Shown in pieces: positions 28,990-38,006 of a stretch of DNA of 64,000 nucleotides. The translations under genes and the position numbers were made by a program. Each line of letters opens with the position of its first letter. Position 1 is the stretch's first letter. Under the pieces are notes generated by a model. The model saw only the letters and a program-made list of their open reading frames with translations, was not told the DNA's origin and did not search any database. Source of the stretch: Hymenobacter nivis (GTDB lineage: Bacteria > Bacteroidota > Bacteroidia > Cytophagales > Hymenobacteraceae); contig NZ_CP029145.1 in assembly GCF_003149515.1 (NCBI RefSeq), positions 310,001 through 374,000 on the forward strand, given 5' to 3'.

Positions 28990-30324
28990 ATGCGCCACCA
29001 ACTACTTTCCCTGCTTCGCCCCGCCAGCTTGCTTGTGCTACTGGCCCTGCTGCTGCCCACCCGTAGCCATGCCCAGAACCCGCTACTGCCCGGTTACTTC
29101 GCCGACCCCAGCATCAAGAAGTTTGGCGATACCTACTACCTCTACGTCACCACCGATGGCTACCCGCCCTATGGCAACGATGGCCTGACCTTCGTCTGGA
29201 CCTCGACCAACCTCACCGACTGGCAGCCTCAGGTGCTCGACGGCATGCCGTATAAATCGGTTTGGGCCCCGGCCGTCATCAAAGGTAAAAATGGCAAATA
29301 CTACCTGTATTGCCAGAATTCGGTCGATTACAAGGGCTACGTGTACGTGGCTGATTCGCCCACCGGGCACTACGCCCGGGTGGCCCACATTGGGGGCTTC
29401 GACATTGAGCCCTTCGAAGACCCGGTGTCGAAGAAGATTTACGTGGTGTCGGCGTCCCAGGAAATTTTCGAGATGGACAACGACCCGGCCTCGCCCACCT
29501 ACCTCACCAAAATTGCGCGCACCATCTCCGTCAAGGGCCATTTCGATTTCACCGAAGCACCCTACCTGTTCTATCGCAAGGGCCTCTACTACCTGATGTG
29601 GGCCGGGGGGCGCTGCTGGCAGAAAAGCTACAACGTGCGCTACGCCGTGGCCAAAAGCCTCGAAGGCCCCTACGTGGACGCTAAGGCCCCGCTGCTCGAA
29701 AACGACGAGGCCCACGGCGTCATTGGTCCCGGCCATAACTCCATGCTGGAAGTCGAGGGCCGCACTTTCCTGCTCTATCACCGTCAGGACCCCGCTAAAG
29801 CGCCCACCTGCGGCTTCCGCTTCACCTGCGCCAGCGAGCTCACGTTCGGGGCCGACGGCAGCCTGAAGCTGGGGGCTTACGTCAACGACTTGGGCCAGCT
29901 GCTAGGTGCTAAAAATCCGGTCGTGAACCTGGCGCTCAACAAGCCGGTGTTCGCCAATACCGAGCTGCCCACCAACCGGGCCATCCACGCCGTGGACGGC
30001 CGCCACGACACCCGCTGGACCACCAGCCCCAATGAGAAAGGCACCCTTACCGTAGACCTGCAGCGCGAAGAACCCATCCGGCGCGTGGAAGTCGACTTCG
30101 AGTACCCTGACAAGCAGGTGACCTTTCGGGTAGAGTATTCAACGGATAACGAAAACTGGGTGACGCTGGTCGACCACAGTAACGAAGCCATTCCGGCCTA
30201 CCGTGCCATGGCCATCGACAAGGATTTTCGCGCCCGCTACGTACGCCTGGCCGTTACCAATTCTGAAGACCGCAACGCCTCGGTATGGGAGCTTAAAGTG
30301 CTGGGCCCTGGGTTCGCCCGCTAA
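28990..30324 (+). CDS. Secreted GH43-type glycosidase with C-terminal F5/8-type binding domain
   Basis: A 444-residue protein; signal peptide residues 1-28 (ending SHAQ). The five-bladed propeller shows family-43 landmarks: GYFADPSIKKFGDTYYLY with the base Asp, SVWAPAVIKGKNGKYYLY, EAPYLFYRKGLYYLMW with the acid Glu in FTEAPYLF, and GPGHNSM. From about residue 320 a galactose-binding-like domain follows (ALNKPVFANTELPTNRAIHAVDG.RWTT, WELKVLG). It probably trims arabinose, xylose or galactose side chains outside the cell. The exact subfamily is uncertain. It is followed 20 bases later by GH28. Confidence 0.87.
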   Translation: MRHQLLSLLRPASLLVLLALLLPTRSHAQNPLLPGYFADPSIKKFGDTYYLYVTTDGYPPYGNDGLTFVWTSTNLTDWQPQVLDGMPYKSVWAPAVIKGKNGKYYLYCQNSVDYKGYVYVADSPTGHYARVAHIGGFDIEPFEDPVSKKIYVVSASQEIFEMDNDPASPTYLTKIARTISVKGHFDFTEAPYLFYRKGLYYLMWAGGRCWQKSYNVRYAVAKSLEGPYVDAKAPLLENDEAHGVIGPGHNSMLEVEGRTFLLYHRQDPAKAPTCGFRFTCASELTFGADGSLKLGAYVNDLGQLLGAKNPVVNLALNKPVFANTELPTNRAIHAVDGRHDTRWTTSPNEKGTLTVDLQREEPIRRVEVDFEYPDKQVTFRVEYSTDNENWVTLVDHSNEAIPAYRAMAIDKDFRARYVRLAVTNSEDRNASVWELKVLGPGFAR

Positions 30325-30344
30325 CCCCTGATATCCCCAGTCTT

Positions 30345-31931
30345 ATGCTTCTAACCCGGTTTTTCCTGCTGCTGAGCGCTCTGTGCATCGCCCGTTTCAA
30401 CGGTCGTGCCCAAACATACGCCATCACCAACTACGGGGCCGTGGCCGACGGCAAAACCCTGGCCACGGCCGCCATCCAAAAGGCCGTTGACGTGTGCAAC
30501 CGCACCGGCGGTGGCACCGTGGACGTGCCACCCGGCACTTTTCTTACGGGAACTATCAGCCTGAAAAGCAACGTGAATCTGCACCTGGAAAGCGGAGCCG
30601 TTCTTTTGGGCAGCCCCAACATCAACGATTACCGGGCCTATACGCTGCCCAAGTACCCCGAATACGGCACCAACCACTACGGCATCCTCTACACCGAACT
30701 GGCCGAAAACGTGGCTCTCACCGGCCTGGGTACTATCGACGGCAACGACCCGGCTTACTTCGACGTGACGCGCGCCAAGAAAATTGATACCGTCACCACC
30801 CGCTACACTCGCCAGAAAAATAACTTTCGCCACGTTGCTACCGGTATTGGCGACGGCCCGTGGGAACCCCGCGAACCCCGGCCCCGGCAGATGGTGATTT
30901 TTGCGCAGTGCCGAAACGTGCGCCTCGCCGACGTTTCGCTGTTGCGCTCTCCGTTCTGGACGCTGCATTTTTCCGACTGCGACGCCGTACGGGTGAGCGG
31001 CGTGCGAATATGGTCGTCGCTGCTGGCTCCGAACGCCGACGGCATCGACATCACGAGTTCCAGCAACGTCACTATCACGGGCTGCGACATCCGGGCAGGC
31101 GACGACGCCATCGCCATCACCGGCTACGACCACCACTTCGAGATTCCCGGGTTCAGCGGGCAGCGCCACGTTTCGGAGAACATCATCGTGAGCAACTGCA
31201 ACCTGCAATCGTACTCCAGCGGCGTTCGCATTGGTTTTCTGGACCAGAACACGGTGCGCAACGTCACGGTCAGCAACGTCAATATCACCAATTCCACCCG
31301 CGGCATCGGCATCTTCCTGCGGGACGAGGGCTCGCTGGAAAACCTCACGTTTACCAACATCAACATTGACACTCACTTGCGCACCGGCGATTGGTGGGGC
31401 AACGGCGAACCCATTCACATTTCGGCCATTCGCGGCAAGGAAAACGTGAAGCTGGGTCGCATCAAAAACGTGCGTTTCGAGAACATTACTTGCCGAGGCG
31501 AAAACGGTATTCTGGTCTATGGTACGCCGGAAAGCGTGATTGAAGACCTATCCTTCCGCCACGTCACCTTCGACTTTATCGATAGCCCACTCAATGGCGT
31601 GGCCGGTGGCAACGTGGATTTACGCGGCATAATGAGCGAAAAAAACCAACTATTTGCCCGCGATATTCCCGGCATTCTGGCCCAATACGTCATCGGGCTG
31701 ATCATCGACGATTTTGCCTTGCGCTGGCTAAACCCGCGCAGCTCCTTCCTTTCCCATGGTATCGAAACCGACCATGTAACCGGCCTGCGGGTGAGTCATT
31801 TTCAAGGTACCGGCGCCCCCAACAACCCGAATGCGCAACGGCTATACCTGCAGAATAGTCCGGGAGCAATACTGGCCGAAGAAGAGAAAGCGGGGGCCAG
31901 TACGCCGGGCCGTGGCCGGCGCACCCGCTAG
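30345..31931 (+). CDS. Secreted GH28 pectinase-type glycosidase
   Basis: A 528-residue protein, signal peptide to about residue 23 (ARFNGRAQ). The right-handed beta-helix is visible as recurring NVRLADVSLLRSPFW, NVTITGCDIRAGDDAIAI, NIIVSNCNLQ and NVTVSNVNITNS rungs. The catalytic Asp set is NADGIDI and AGDDAI. The SSGVRIGF block replaces the usual GHG.S.GS. It would hydrolyse polygalacturonan, rhamnogalacturonan or a related polymer. It has the same direction as GH43. It ends with TAG. Confidence 0.88.
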   Translation: MLLTRFFLLLSALCIARFNGRAQTYAITNYGAVADGKTLATAAIQKAVDVCNRTGGGTVDVPPGTFLTGTISLKSNVNLHLESGAVLLGSPNINDYRAYTLPKYPEYGTNHYGILYTELAENVALTGLGTIDGNDPAYFDVTRAKKIDTVTTRYTRQKNNFRHVATGIGDGPWEPREPRPRQMVIFAQCRNVRLADVSLLRSPFWTLHFSDCDAVRVSGVRIWSSLLAPNADGIDITSSSNVTITGCDIRAGDDAIAITGYDHHFEIPGFSGQRHVSENIIVSNCNLQSYSSGVRIGFLDQNTVRNVTVSNVNITNSTRGIGIFLRDEGSLENLTFTNINIDTHLRTGDWWGNGEPIHISAIRGKENVKLGRIKNVRFENITCRGENGILVYGTPESVIEDLSFRHVTFDFIDSPLNGVAGGNVDLRGIMSEKNQLFARDIPGILAQYVIGLIIDDFALRWLNPRSSFLSHGIETDHVTGLRVSHFQGTGAPNNPNAQRLYLQNSPGAILAEEEKAGASTPGRGRRTR

Positions 31932-32011
31932 TCAAGCTAGGCCCTGATGACTTCTTGACAACTAATTCCTTCCGTCTGGCTTTCTGTGCCAACTACCCCA
32001 ACATACTTATC

Positions 32012-32511
32012 ATGCATTCATTAGAAGCCAAAAAGCCGCAGCTTTTTACTCATACGGCCGCGCAGCTACAGGCCGCCGGCCTCCGCATCGAGCGGTAGGA
32101 TGCCACCCGCCCCTGGGGCGGTTTTTTCGTCATCGACGAAAGCCAGGCGCAGCAGTTTGCCAACCAGTATTTTGATGGGCTGCCGATAGACCAGCTTATG
32201 ATTTCGGGTAAGCTGACCCCGAAAATCCTGTTGGTTGCCCTGCATTAGCTGCTGTCGTGGCAGTACCACCATCGGCGGGCCGAGGTTTAGCGCGTGGTGC
32301 AGGGGCCAGTGGGCGTCGCCGTTAGCGCTTCCGACGAATAGGGCGAAGTAGTGGCTTATAATGTGGGTAACTAGACTGCCCTGCAACAGGGGGAGCGGCA
32401 CCGCCTAGTGGGGCTTGGGGGCTGCTGGCCGAAACATGGCAGCATACCAGTGCCGTGCAGCCCTCCGATGAAGAAGATATTGTGCGGGTGCAGGACGATT
32501 TCAGGCGCTAA
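32012..32511 (+). pseudogene. Mannose-6-phosphate-isomerase-type cupin, inactivated by five TAG codons and a frameshift
   Basis: From an ATG at 32012 the frame encodes a recognisable small cupin of the phosphomannose isomerase/ManC C-terminal type: RPWGGFFVIDESQAQQF, KLTPKILLVA, LSWQYHHRRAEV, VQGPVGV, LQQGERHRLVG. It is interrupted by TAG at 32096, 32246, 32288, 32339 and 32372. A frameshift in a G-rich run near 32410 then moves to the frame LLAETWQHTSAVQPSDEEDIVRVQDDF, ending with TAA at 32509. No TAA or TGA stops occur within it before the shift. An intact enzyme would link mannose-6-phosphate to fructose-6-phosphate, a logical end of the mannan pathway. Confidence 0.85.
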
Positions 32512-32522
32512 ACAACCATAAC

Positions 32523-32735
32523 ATGGCCTTAATGGATGTGCATTATTCGAACCGCCTGAACGGACTGTGGCTCCGGTGGCTTACGCTGGGCTTGGCCGCC
32601 TTGCTCGGCACCGCCGGTTGCGGGCCGGCCCGCCGCCTCACAGTGGGCCGGCAGGGGGTGCACTGGGCACCGCGCTTCCGCGAGCCAATAACTATTGTGG
32701 CGGTGGTCCAAAGCAGGATGATACCGGACCTTTAG
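32523..32735 (+). CDS. Possible small lipoprotein or gene remnant
   Basis: The frame encodes 70 residues with a hydrophobic N-terminal segment ending in LLGTAGC, which resembles a lipoprotein processing box, followed by only about 40 residues. It may be the start of a secreted protein gene whose rest is lost. No family is recognised. Confidence 0.25.
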   Translation: MALMDVHYSNRLNGLWLRWLTLGLAALLGTAGCGPARRLTVGRQGVHWAPRFREPITIVAVVQSRMIPDL

Positions 32736-32889
32736 TTTGTTAATTAAGTCAGCTTAAAAACACGTCAGGAAAGCTGGAAGGACGAATATTCAGACATCAT
32801 AAATTGAGTGAAATACCGAAATCATCTCGCTTTGGACCACCGCCCTTTTTTTAATTGCTCCACGAGCGTATTCCCATCCTTTTCCTTTC

Positions 32890-33499
32890 GTGAAACACCT
32901 GTTTCTTTTCGTACTGCTCCTGCTGGCTTCGGGCAGTGGCTACGCCCAAAAAACCAAAACCACCGGTGGCGCTGCCACCAGCGCCGCGATGGCGGGCCAG
33001 CGCTGGCCGATCGGCAAAGCCAAAGCCAATGCTTGGTACAAAGCCCATTCCTGGATGTCAGGGGCCAATTTTATTCCCAGTACGGCCATCAACCAGCTCG
33101 AAATGTGGCAGGCCGCCACGTTCGACCTCACCACCATCGACCGGGAACTGGGCTACGCCGAGGGCATTGGGTTCAATACCATGCGCGTGTTTCTGCACAG
33201 CTTGGCGTATCAGGAAGACCCGGCGGGCTTCAAAAAGCGCGTCGACCAGTACCTGGGCCTGGCCGTCAAGCACCACATTCAGACGCTGTTTGTGTTTTTG
33301 GACGACTGCTGGAACAAGGAGGCCAAGCCCAGCCCCCAGCCGGCCCCCAAAACGGGCGTACATAATTCGGGCTGGGCACAGGGCCCCGGCGACCCGGCCT
33401 CGCGCGACTCGGCCACCTTCAGCAAGCTCCAACCGTATGTGACCGACGTACTCCGTACGTTTGCCCACGACAAGCGCGGCCTGCTCTGGGACTTATCGG
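32890..33499 (+). pseudogene. Secreted glycoside hydrolase (GH5-like TIM barrel), truncated by an insertion sequence
   Basis: A GTG start at 32890 gives a signal peptide (LFLFVLLLLASGSGYAQ) and about 200 residues of a TIM-barrel hydrolase: WMSGANFIPSTAINQLEMWQA, GYAEGIGFNTMRVFLHSLAY, FVFLDDCWN, and DKRGLLWDL, where relatives continue with an N-E-P motif. At 33500 the coding sequence runs into the IS at 33500-34556. The sequence beyond the IS does not continue the protein, so both the catalytic part and the other half are missing here. Confidence 0.8.
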
Positions 33500-34556
33500 A
33501 CTTACGCACAGGGCGTAATTTGGGCTAAAAACGACCTTTTATGCTAACCCAAAGGACCTGCATTGATTTTTTGCTCAACACCCCGCGCAATTATATAGGG
33601 GCGCATTTGGCCGTCCACCTGCCAGAGATGAGCCACGATCAGGTATATCGCTTTTTGCGCAATAACACGTTTTCGGCGGGTCAGTTACGGGAGTTGGTAC
33701 AGCCTTTGGTAGCCGACTCACCCGAAGCATTTCTGCTGGTGGATGATAGTGTGCAGGATAAGCGCTACAGTCGCTTCATTGAAGTAGCGCAGCGACAATA
33801 TTCGGGCAATGTGCACGGGTTGGTCACGGGCATTGGGCTGGTTAATCTATTCCACAGCAGCGGCGAAAGCGGTGATTTTCTGTCGCTAGACTTCCGCATA
33901 TACGCTCCTGCTCAGGACGGGCTGACGAAAAACGACCACTTCCAGGCCATGTTCAAACAAGTGGTGGAAGAGGGAAAAATTCAGGCCCGCACCCTGCTCT
34001 TTGATAGTTGGTATGCCAACAGCGAGAACCTGAAAGTGATTGAGCAAGCCGGTTGGACGTTTTTCACCACCCTGAAAAGCAATCGGTTAGTGAGTTTAGG
34101 GAAGGAAACGGGCTATCAGTCCCTGAACACGCTCGACCCGCCGGCGGGGGGCTGGAGCCGGGGCGTGGAAGTGCGCCTGCAACAAGTACCGTTTGGGGTC
34201 AAACTTTTCAAGCTGGTTACCATAGACGGCAGCATTGAATGGGTGATAACCAATTACTTGGCAGCTCATCTCAATCGGGAAATGGTTATTGAGGCGGTGC
34301 AGGTACGCTGGCAGGTGGAGGAGTTTCACCGGAGTTTCAAGCAATTAACGGGTTCCGAGAAATGCCAGTGCCGCAAGGCGCAGGCGCAGCGCAATCATTT
34401 GACTTGTTGCTATTTAGTCTGGGTAACGTTGCGGCAATACGCCCGCGCCATCGGCCGCACCATCTACCAGGCCGCCTGCCTACCCTGGGCTGAATGGCTG
34501 CGGCAGCAATTGCAGAATTCATCTATTCCTGTTCTTGTACTTGAGGCTGCGTAAGT
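33500..34556 (+). mobile_element. IS4/IS701-like insertion sequence with 9-bp terminal inverted repeats
   Basis: Nine-base ends ACTTACGCA (33500-33508) and TGCGTAAGT (34548-34556) flank one transposase gene. No target duplication is evident. The left flank is the hydrolase fragment and the right flank is unrelated AT-rich DNA, which suggests a deletion next to the element. Confidence 0.75.
33541..34554 (+). CDS. IS4/IS701-like DDE transposase
   Basis: A 337-residue protein with the first Asp in FLLVDDSVQDKRYS, the second in LLFDSWYAN, and the Glu in VRWQVEEFHRSFKQLTG. This spacing and the last motif match transposases of the IS701/IS4 group. The gene appears intact. Its TAA stop lies inside the right terminal repeat. 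The partial transposase at the right edge of the window has the same last motif but a different sequence. Confidence 0.9.
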   Translation: MLTQRTCIDFLLNTPRNYIGAHLAVHLPEMSHDQVYRFLRNNTFSAGQLRELVQPLVADSPEAFLLVDDSVQDKRYSRFIEVAQRQYSGNVHGLVTGIGLVNLFHSSGESGDFLSLDFRIYAPAQDGLTKNDHFQAMFKQVVEEGKIQARTLLFDSWYANSENLKVIEQAGWTFFTTLKSNRLVSLGKETGYQSLNTLDPPAGGWSRGVEVRLQQVPFGVKLFKLVTIDGSIEWVITNYLAAHLNREMVIEAVQVRWQVEEFHRSFKQLTGSEKCQCRKAQAQRNHLTCCYLVWVTLRQYARAIGRTIYQAACLPWAEWLRQQLQNSSIPVLVLEAA

Positions 34557-34654
34557 TTTATTAAATATTGAAAAAGTGATTCTTATTTAGGAAAGAGGTC
34601 TAATGGTTATCTAGTTGTATGATTGAGCCTTTGTAATTGAGCGTAATAATAAAA

Positions 34655-35188
34655 ATGCCCCTTTACGTCATCTCCGGGGGGCCCGGGGCCGGTAAAACTA
34701 CGCTGCTGGGGGCCCTGCGAGCCGCTGGCTTCGCGGGGGCTGATGAAGTGTCGCGCCAGCTCATCCAGGAGCAGGTGGCGCTGGGTAGCGGCCGGGTGCC
34801 GTGGCTCGATTTGGCAGGCTTTGCCGAACTGGCGATGGCCCGCATGGTGGCCGACCACGCGGCGGCGTCGCGGCGCGGCGGCGTCACATTTTTTGACCGC
34901 GGGCTACCTGATGTCGTTGCCTACCTAGAGGTTGCGGGGCTACTCGTGCCGGCTGCGTGCTACGCCGCAGTGGCGGCGCACCCATACCAGCCGGTGGTGT
35001 TTTTGGCGCCGCCGTGGGCTGATATTTACGTGAACGACGCCGAGCGCTGGCAGACGTTTGCCGAGGCCACGGTGCTGCACGGGGCCCTGCGGCGCACCTA
35101 CCAGCGGTTGGGTTTTGCGGTGCTGGAATTGCCTAAAACCACGGTGGCGGCGCGCGTGGCCTTCGTGCGGGCGGCGGCTGGACTGTAG
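34655..35188 (+). CDS. P-loop AAA-type ATPase/kinase-like protein
   Basis: A 177-residue protein with Walker A GGPGAGKTT at residues 8-16 and a DRG motif near residue 85 (FFDRGLPDVVAYLE) like that of small nucleoside-kinase-like ATPases of the AAA_28 group. The ATG at 34655 is preferred because the ISGGPGAGKT start matches relatives. Substrate unknown. It ends 60-70 bases before the riboswitch and is not obviously part of the B12 operon. Confidence 0.8.
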   Translation: MPLYVISGGPGAGKTTLLGALRAAGFAGADEVSRQLIQEQVALGSGRVPWLDLAGFAELAMARMVADHAAASRRGGVTFFDRGLPDVVAYLEVAGLLVPAACYAAVAAHPYQPVVFLAPPWADIYVNDAERWQTFAEATVLHGALRRTYQRLGFAVLELPKTTVAARVAFVRAAAGL

Positions 35189-35230
35189 CCAAATTTGGGG
35201 CTCCAGCGCACGGCGGCCAATAATTCAGCC

Positions 35231-35238
35231 TACCTTTG
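35231..35238 (+). promoter_or_regulatory. Bacteroidota -7 box upstream of the cobalamin riboswitch
   Basis: TACCTTTG matches the TAnnTTTG consensus and is followed within about 15 bases by the riboswitch. I do not see a TTG at the usual 19-base distance, so the -33 part is weak or absent. Confidence 0.5.
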
Positions 35239-35250
35239 CACCAACAAATG

Positions 35251-35418
35251 GTAATCGTTTCCGCGGTGCGGAACGATTTTAAAAGGGAAGCCGGTGTAAT
35301 TCCGGGACAGTCTCCGCTGCTGTAACCCCCTCACCAACCGACCGATACACGGCGCCACTGTCCTCTTGGGGATGGGAAGGCCATCGGCCGGCGGGGGAAG
35401 TCAGAAGACCTGCCGCTT
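35251..35418 (+). ncRNA. Cobalamin riboswitch
   Basis: The leader shows the conserved blocks in order: GGGAAGCCGGTGTAATTCCG (35285-35304), GGGACAGTCTCCGCTGCTGTAA (35303-35325, split in the middle by the P4-P5 turn), GCCACTGT, GGGGATGGGAAGGCC, and the B12 box AAGTCAGAAGACCTGCC near 35399-35415. It precedes the BtuF-like gene by 44 bases. It should lower expression of the downstream genes when adenosylcobalamin is plentiful. Confidence 0.93.
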
Positions 35419-35461
35419 GCTCCATACAGTCACAGCTTTCGGCAGAAAGGCTCGTTGTACC

Positions 35462-36685
35462 ATGCCCAACCCCCCGCTTCCCGCTGGCTGTGCCGGCGGC
35501 AAACCCCCTTTTTTTGCTGTTTGGCGCACCCTCACGCTATCGGCTCTGCTGCTGGTGGGGCCCCGGCCCGGCGTTGGCCAAACGACAATTTCCCCGGCGG
35601 CTACCCCTCGGGCAGCGGTCGCCGGGGCGCCGCGTGGGCGCACTGCGGTGCAGTACGCCAAGGGCTTCACCATCAGCTACGTAGCGGGCGGCAAGCTGGT
35701 CACCATCCTGAGCCCGTTCGAGCAGAAAACCACGGCTACACGCTACCTGCTGGTGCCCCGCGGGGCGGGGCGGCCAGCGGGCTACGCCGATGCCCACGTC
35801 ATCGAAACGCCGCTGCGGAGCCTTGTGGCCCTATCGTCGATGCACGTAGCGCTGGCCGATTTCCTGGGGGCCGCCGACCTGGTAGTGGGCTTGGGTAGCT
35901 TCAAGTACGCCTCGGCCGCGCCGGTGCGGCAGCGCATCGCCGCCGGCAAGATTTACGAGGTAGGCCAGGGCAAAGAGCTTAACAACGAAGAGCTTATTGC
36001 CCATCACCCCGACCTGGTGATGGCCACCGGCTGGCCCGGCGAAAGCCTGGCGCGCTTCCAGACGCTGGAAGCCGCTGGCGTGCCCGTCATGATTAACTCC
36101 GAGTGGGTGGAAACCACGCCCCTGGCCCGCGCCGAGTGGGTAAAAGTGCTGGCCGCGCTGCTCAACAAGGAAGATTTGGTGAACCGGAAATTTGACCAGG
36201 TGGCCCGCTCCTACCACCGCTTGGCGGCCCTAGGCCACTACGCCGCCCAGCGGCCTAAAGTGGTTGTTGGCCTGCCGTTTAAGGACGTGTGGTACGTGCC
36301 CGATACCGACAGCTACCTCACGCAGTTCCTGCGCGACGCGGGCTGCACCTACGCCTGGGACCAGGCCCGGGCCCCCAGCGGCAGCCTGGCGCTGTCGTTC
36401 GAAACCGTGGCTCCCGTGGCCCTCACCGCCGACTACTGGCTGCAAACCGGCACCGCCGCCACCAAGGCCGATATCCTGGCCCAGGATGCGCGCTACGCCG
36501 CCTTCGCGCCCTTCCAAACCGGCCGCGTGTACAACAACAACCGCCGCACCAACGCCCAGGGCTCCAACGACTATTGGGAATCGGGGGCGGTGCGGCCCGA
36601 CCTCGTGCTGTCGGATTTGATCAAGATTTTGCACCCCGAGCTGCTGCCCTCGTGGCAGCTCTACTATTACCAGTGGCTGAAATGA
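35462..36685 (+). CDS. Cobalamin/iron-type ABC transporter substrate-binding protein (BtuF-like)
   Basis: A 407-residue exported protein. Its core is the periplasmic-binding-protein fold of the metal-chelate class (LRSLVALSSMHVALADFLGAADLVVGLG, HHPDLVMATGW, PVMINSEWVETTPLARAEWVKVLAALLNKE). The ATG at 35462 is the first after the riboswitch. The protein would bind B12 in the periplasm and hand it to the BtuC-like permease. Its stop TGA overlaps the permease ATG (ATGA), so translation is coupled. The riboswitch points to B12 rather than heme or siderophore. Confidence 0.88.
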   Translation: MPNPPLPAGCAGGKPPFFAVWRTLTLSALLLVGPRPGVGQTTISPAATPRAAVAGAPRGRTAVQYAKGFTISYVAGGKLVTILSPFEQKTTATRYLLVPRGAGRPAGYADAHVIETPLRSLVALSSMHVALADFLGAADLVVGLGSFKYASAAPVRQRIAAGKIYEVGQGKELNNEELIAHHPDLVMATGWPGESLARFQTLEAAGVPVMINSEWVETTPLARAEWVKVLAALLNKEDLVNRKFDQVARSYHRLAALGHYAAQRPKVVVGLPFKDVWYVPDTDSYLTQFLRDAGCTYAWDQARAPSGSLALSFETVAPVALTADYWLQTGTAATKADILAQDARYAAFAPFQTGRVYNNNRRTNAQGSNDYWESGAVRPDLVLSDLIKILHPELLPSWQLYYYQWLK

Positions 36686-37773
36686 GCACGGCCCAACTGG
36701 CGGCCGCGCCGCCGTCGCTGGTCGCGGCCGGGCGGCGGCGCACGGCTTGGCTGCTGGCCCTGGCGGGGCTGGTGGCCCTGGGCTTCGTGCTCGACATTGC
36801 CCTGGGCCCCGTGCGCATCCCGCTGGCGGCGGTGGTGAAGATTCTGCTGGGCCAGGCGGCCGACAACCCGGCCTGGGCGTTCATCGTGAGGGAGATTCGC
36901 CTGCCCAAGGCCCTGACGGCGCTGGCCGTGGGCAGTGGCCTGGCTGTGAGCGGCTTGCAGATGCAAACGCTGTTTCGTAACCCGCTGGCGGGGCCCTCAG
37001 TACTGGGCCTCACGGCGGGGGCGGGGCTGGGCGTGGCCGCCGTAATGCTGGCCGGGGGCAGCGGCGCAGCGGGCGGCTTCGCCATCCGGGCGCTGGGCGT
37101 GGGCGGCAGTTGGGGCTTGGTGCTGGCCGCCACCGCCGGCGCCGCCCTGGTGATGGCCCTGGTGATGGCCCTCTCGGCCCGGGTGCGCGACAACGTGGTG
37201 CTACTTATTGTGGGCCTGATGGTTAGCAGCGTCACCGGGGCCATTGTCGGCCTATGGCAATACTTCAGTGCCCCCGAGCAGATTCAGGAATATTTGCTTT
37301 GGACGTTCGGCTCGCTGGGCGGCGTGGTGGGGCCCCACCTGGTGGTGCTGGCGGCCGTAGTGACAGTGGGGCTGGGGCTGGCTTTTGCCTCGGCCAAGCC
37401 GCTGAATGCCCTGCTGCTGGGCGAAAACTACGCCCGCAGCATGGGCCTGACCGTGGGCCGGGCGCGCACAAGTATCATCCTCAGTACCAGCTTGCTGGCG
37501 GGAGCCATCACGGCGTTTTGTGGGCCGATTGGCTTCGTGGGTATCGCCGTGCCGCACCTCACCCGGGGCTTGCTGCGCACCGCCGACCACCGCGTGCTGC
37601 TGCCCGGCGCCTGCCTGGTGGGGGCCGCCCTCACGCTGGGCTGCGACTGCCTGGCCCAGCTCCCCGGCAGCCAAACCGTCCTCCCGCTGAGCATCGTCAC
37701 CTCGCTGCTGGGGGCCCCGGTGGTACTGTGGGTGGTGCTGCGCCGCAATAGCGTTCGCTCGTCGTTTTCCTGA
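36682..37773 (+). CDS. ABC transporter permease (FecCD/BtuC family)
   Basis: A 363-residue protein with about 9-10 membrane helices. Family features: VREIRLPKALTALAVGSGLAVSG near residue 70, QTLFRNPLAGPSVLGLTAGAGLG, and FCGPIGFVGIAVPHLTR near 280. It forms the channel for B12 uptake with the BtuD-like ATPase. It starts at the ATG overlapping the BtuF-like stop codon. A palindromic repeat follows the gene. Confidence 0.93.
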   Translation: MSTAQLAAAPPSLVAAGRRRTAWLLALAGLVALGFVLDIALGPVRIPLAAVVKILLGQAADNPAWAFIVREIRLPKALTALAVGSGLAVSGLQMQTLFRNPLAGPSVLGLTAGAGLGVAAVMLAGGSGAAGGFAIRALGVGGSWGLVLAATAGAALVMALVMALSARVRDNVVLLIVGLMVSSVTGAIVGLWQYFSAPEQIQEYLLWTFGSLGGVVGPHLVVLAAVVTVGLGLAFASAKPLNALLLGENYARSMGLTVGRARTSIILSTSLLAGAITAFCGPIGFVGIAVPHLTRGLLRTADHRVLLPGACLVGAALTLGCDCLAQLPGSQTVLPLSIVTSLLGAPVVLWVVLRRNSVRSSFS

Positions 37774-37817
37774 AAAACTGGAAGTAAAAAATGGAGTTAT
37801 CGAATCACCATTCGACT

Positions 37818-37905
37818 GTCATGCAAAGCGTAGCGAAGCATCTCTCCCGCGGCAGCAATTAATGGGTAGTCAGCGGGAGAAATACTTCGCTGCGCTCTGC
37901 ATGAC
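37818..37905. repeat. Palindromic intergenic repeat, GTCATGC family, copy 4
   Basis: Left arm GTCATGCAAAGCGTAGCGAAG and right arm CTTCGCTGCGCTCTGCATGAC (each slightly longer) pair around a loop. The inner part differs from copies 1-3 and reads AAAGCGTAGCG rather than TGAGCGCAGTCG. It lies between the permease and ATPase genes of the B12 operon. Confidence 0.85.
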
Positions 37906-38006
37906 CGCCTTTTTTTATTGCAATTATCCTTTTGCTACTCATTGATTGCTAGTGCACTCCCCGCGCACTAGCAACCGACAACTACCAAACAATAACTAAA
38001 TCCCTC

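Noticed and set aside
16889..32511. Recoded or suppressed TAG as the cause of the amber codons
   Set aside because: Many intact genes in the window (for example MurB, KdsB, GH28, GH31) end in TAG, and frameshifts also occur in the same two genes.
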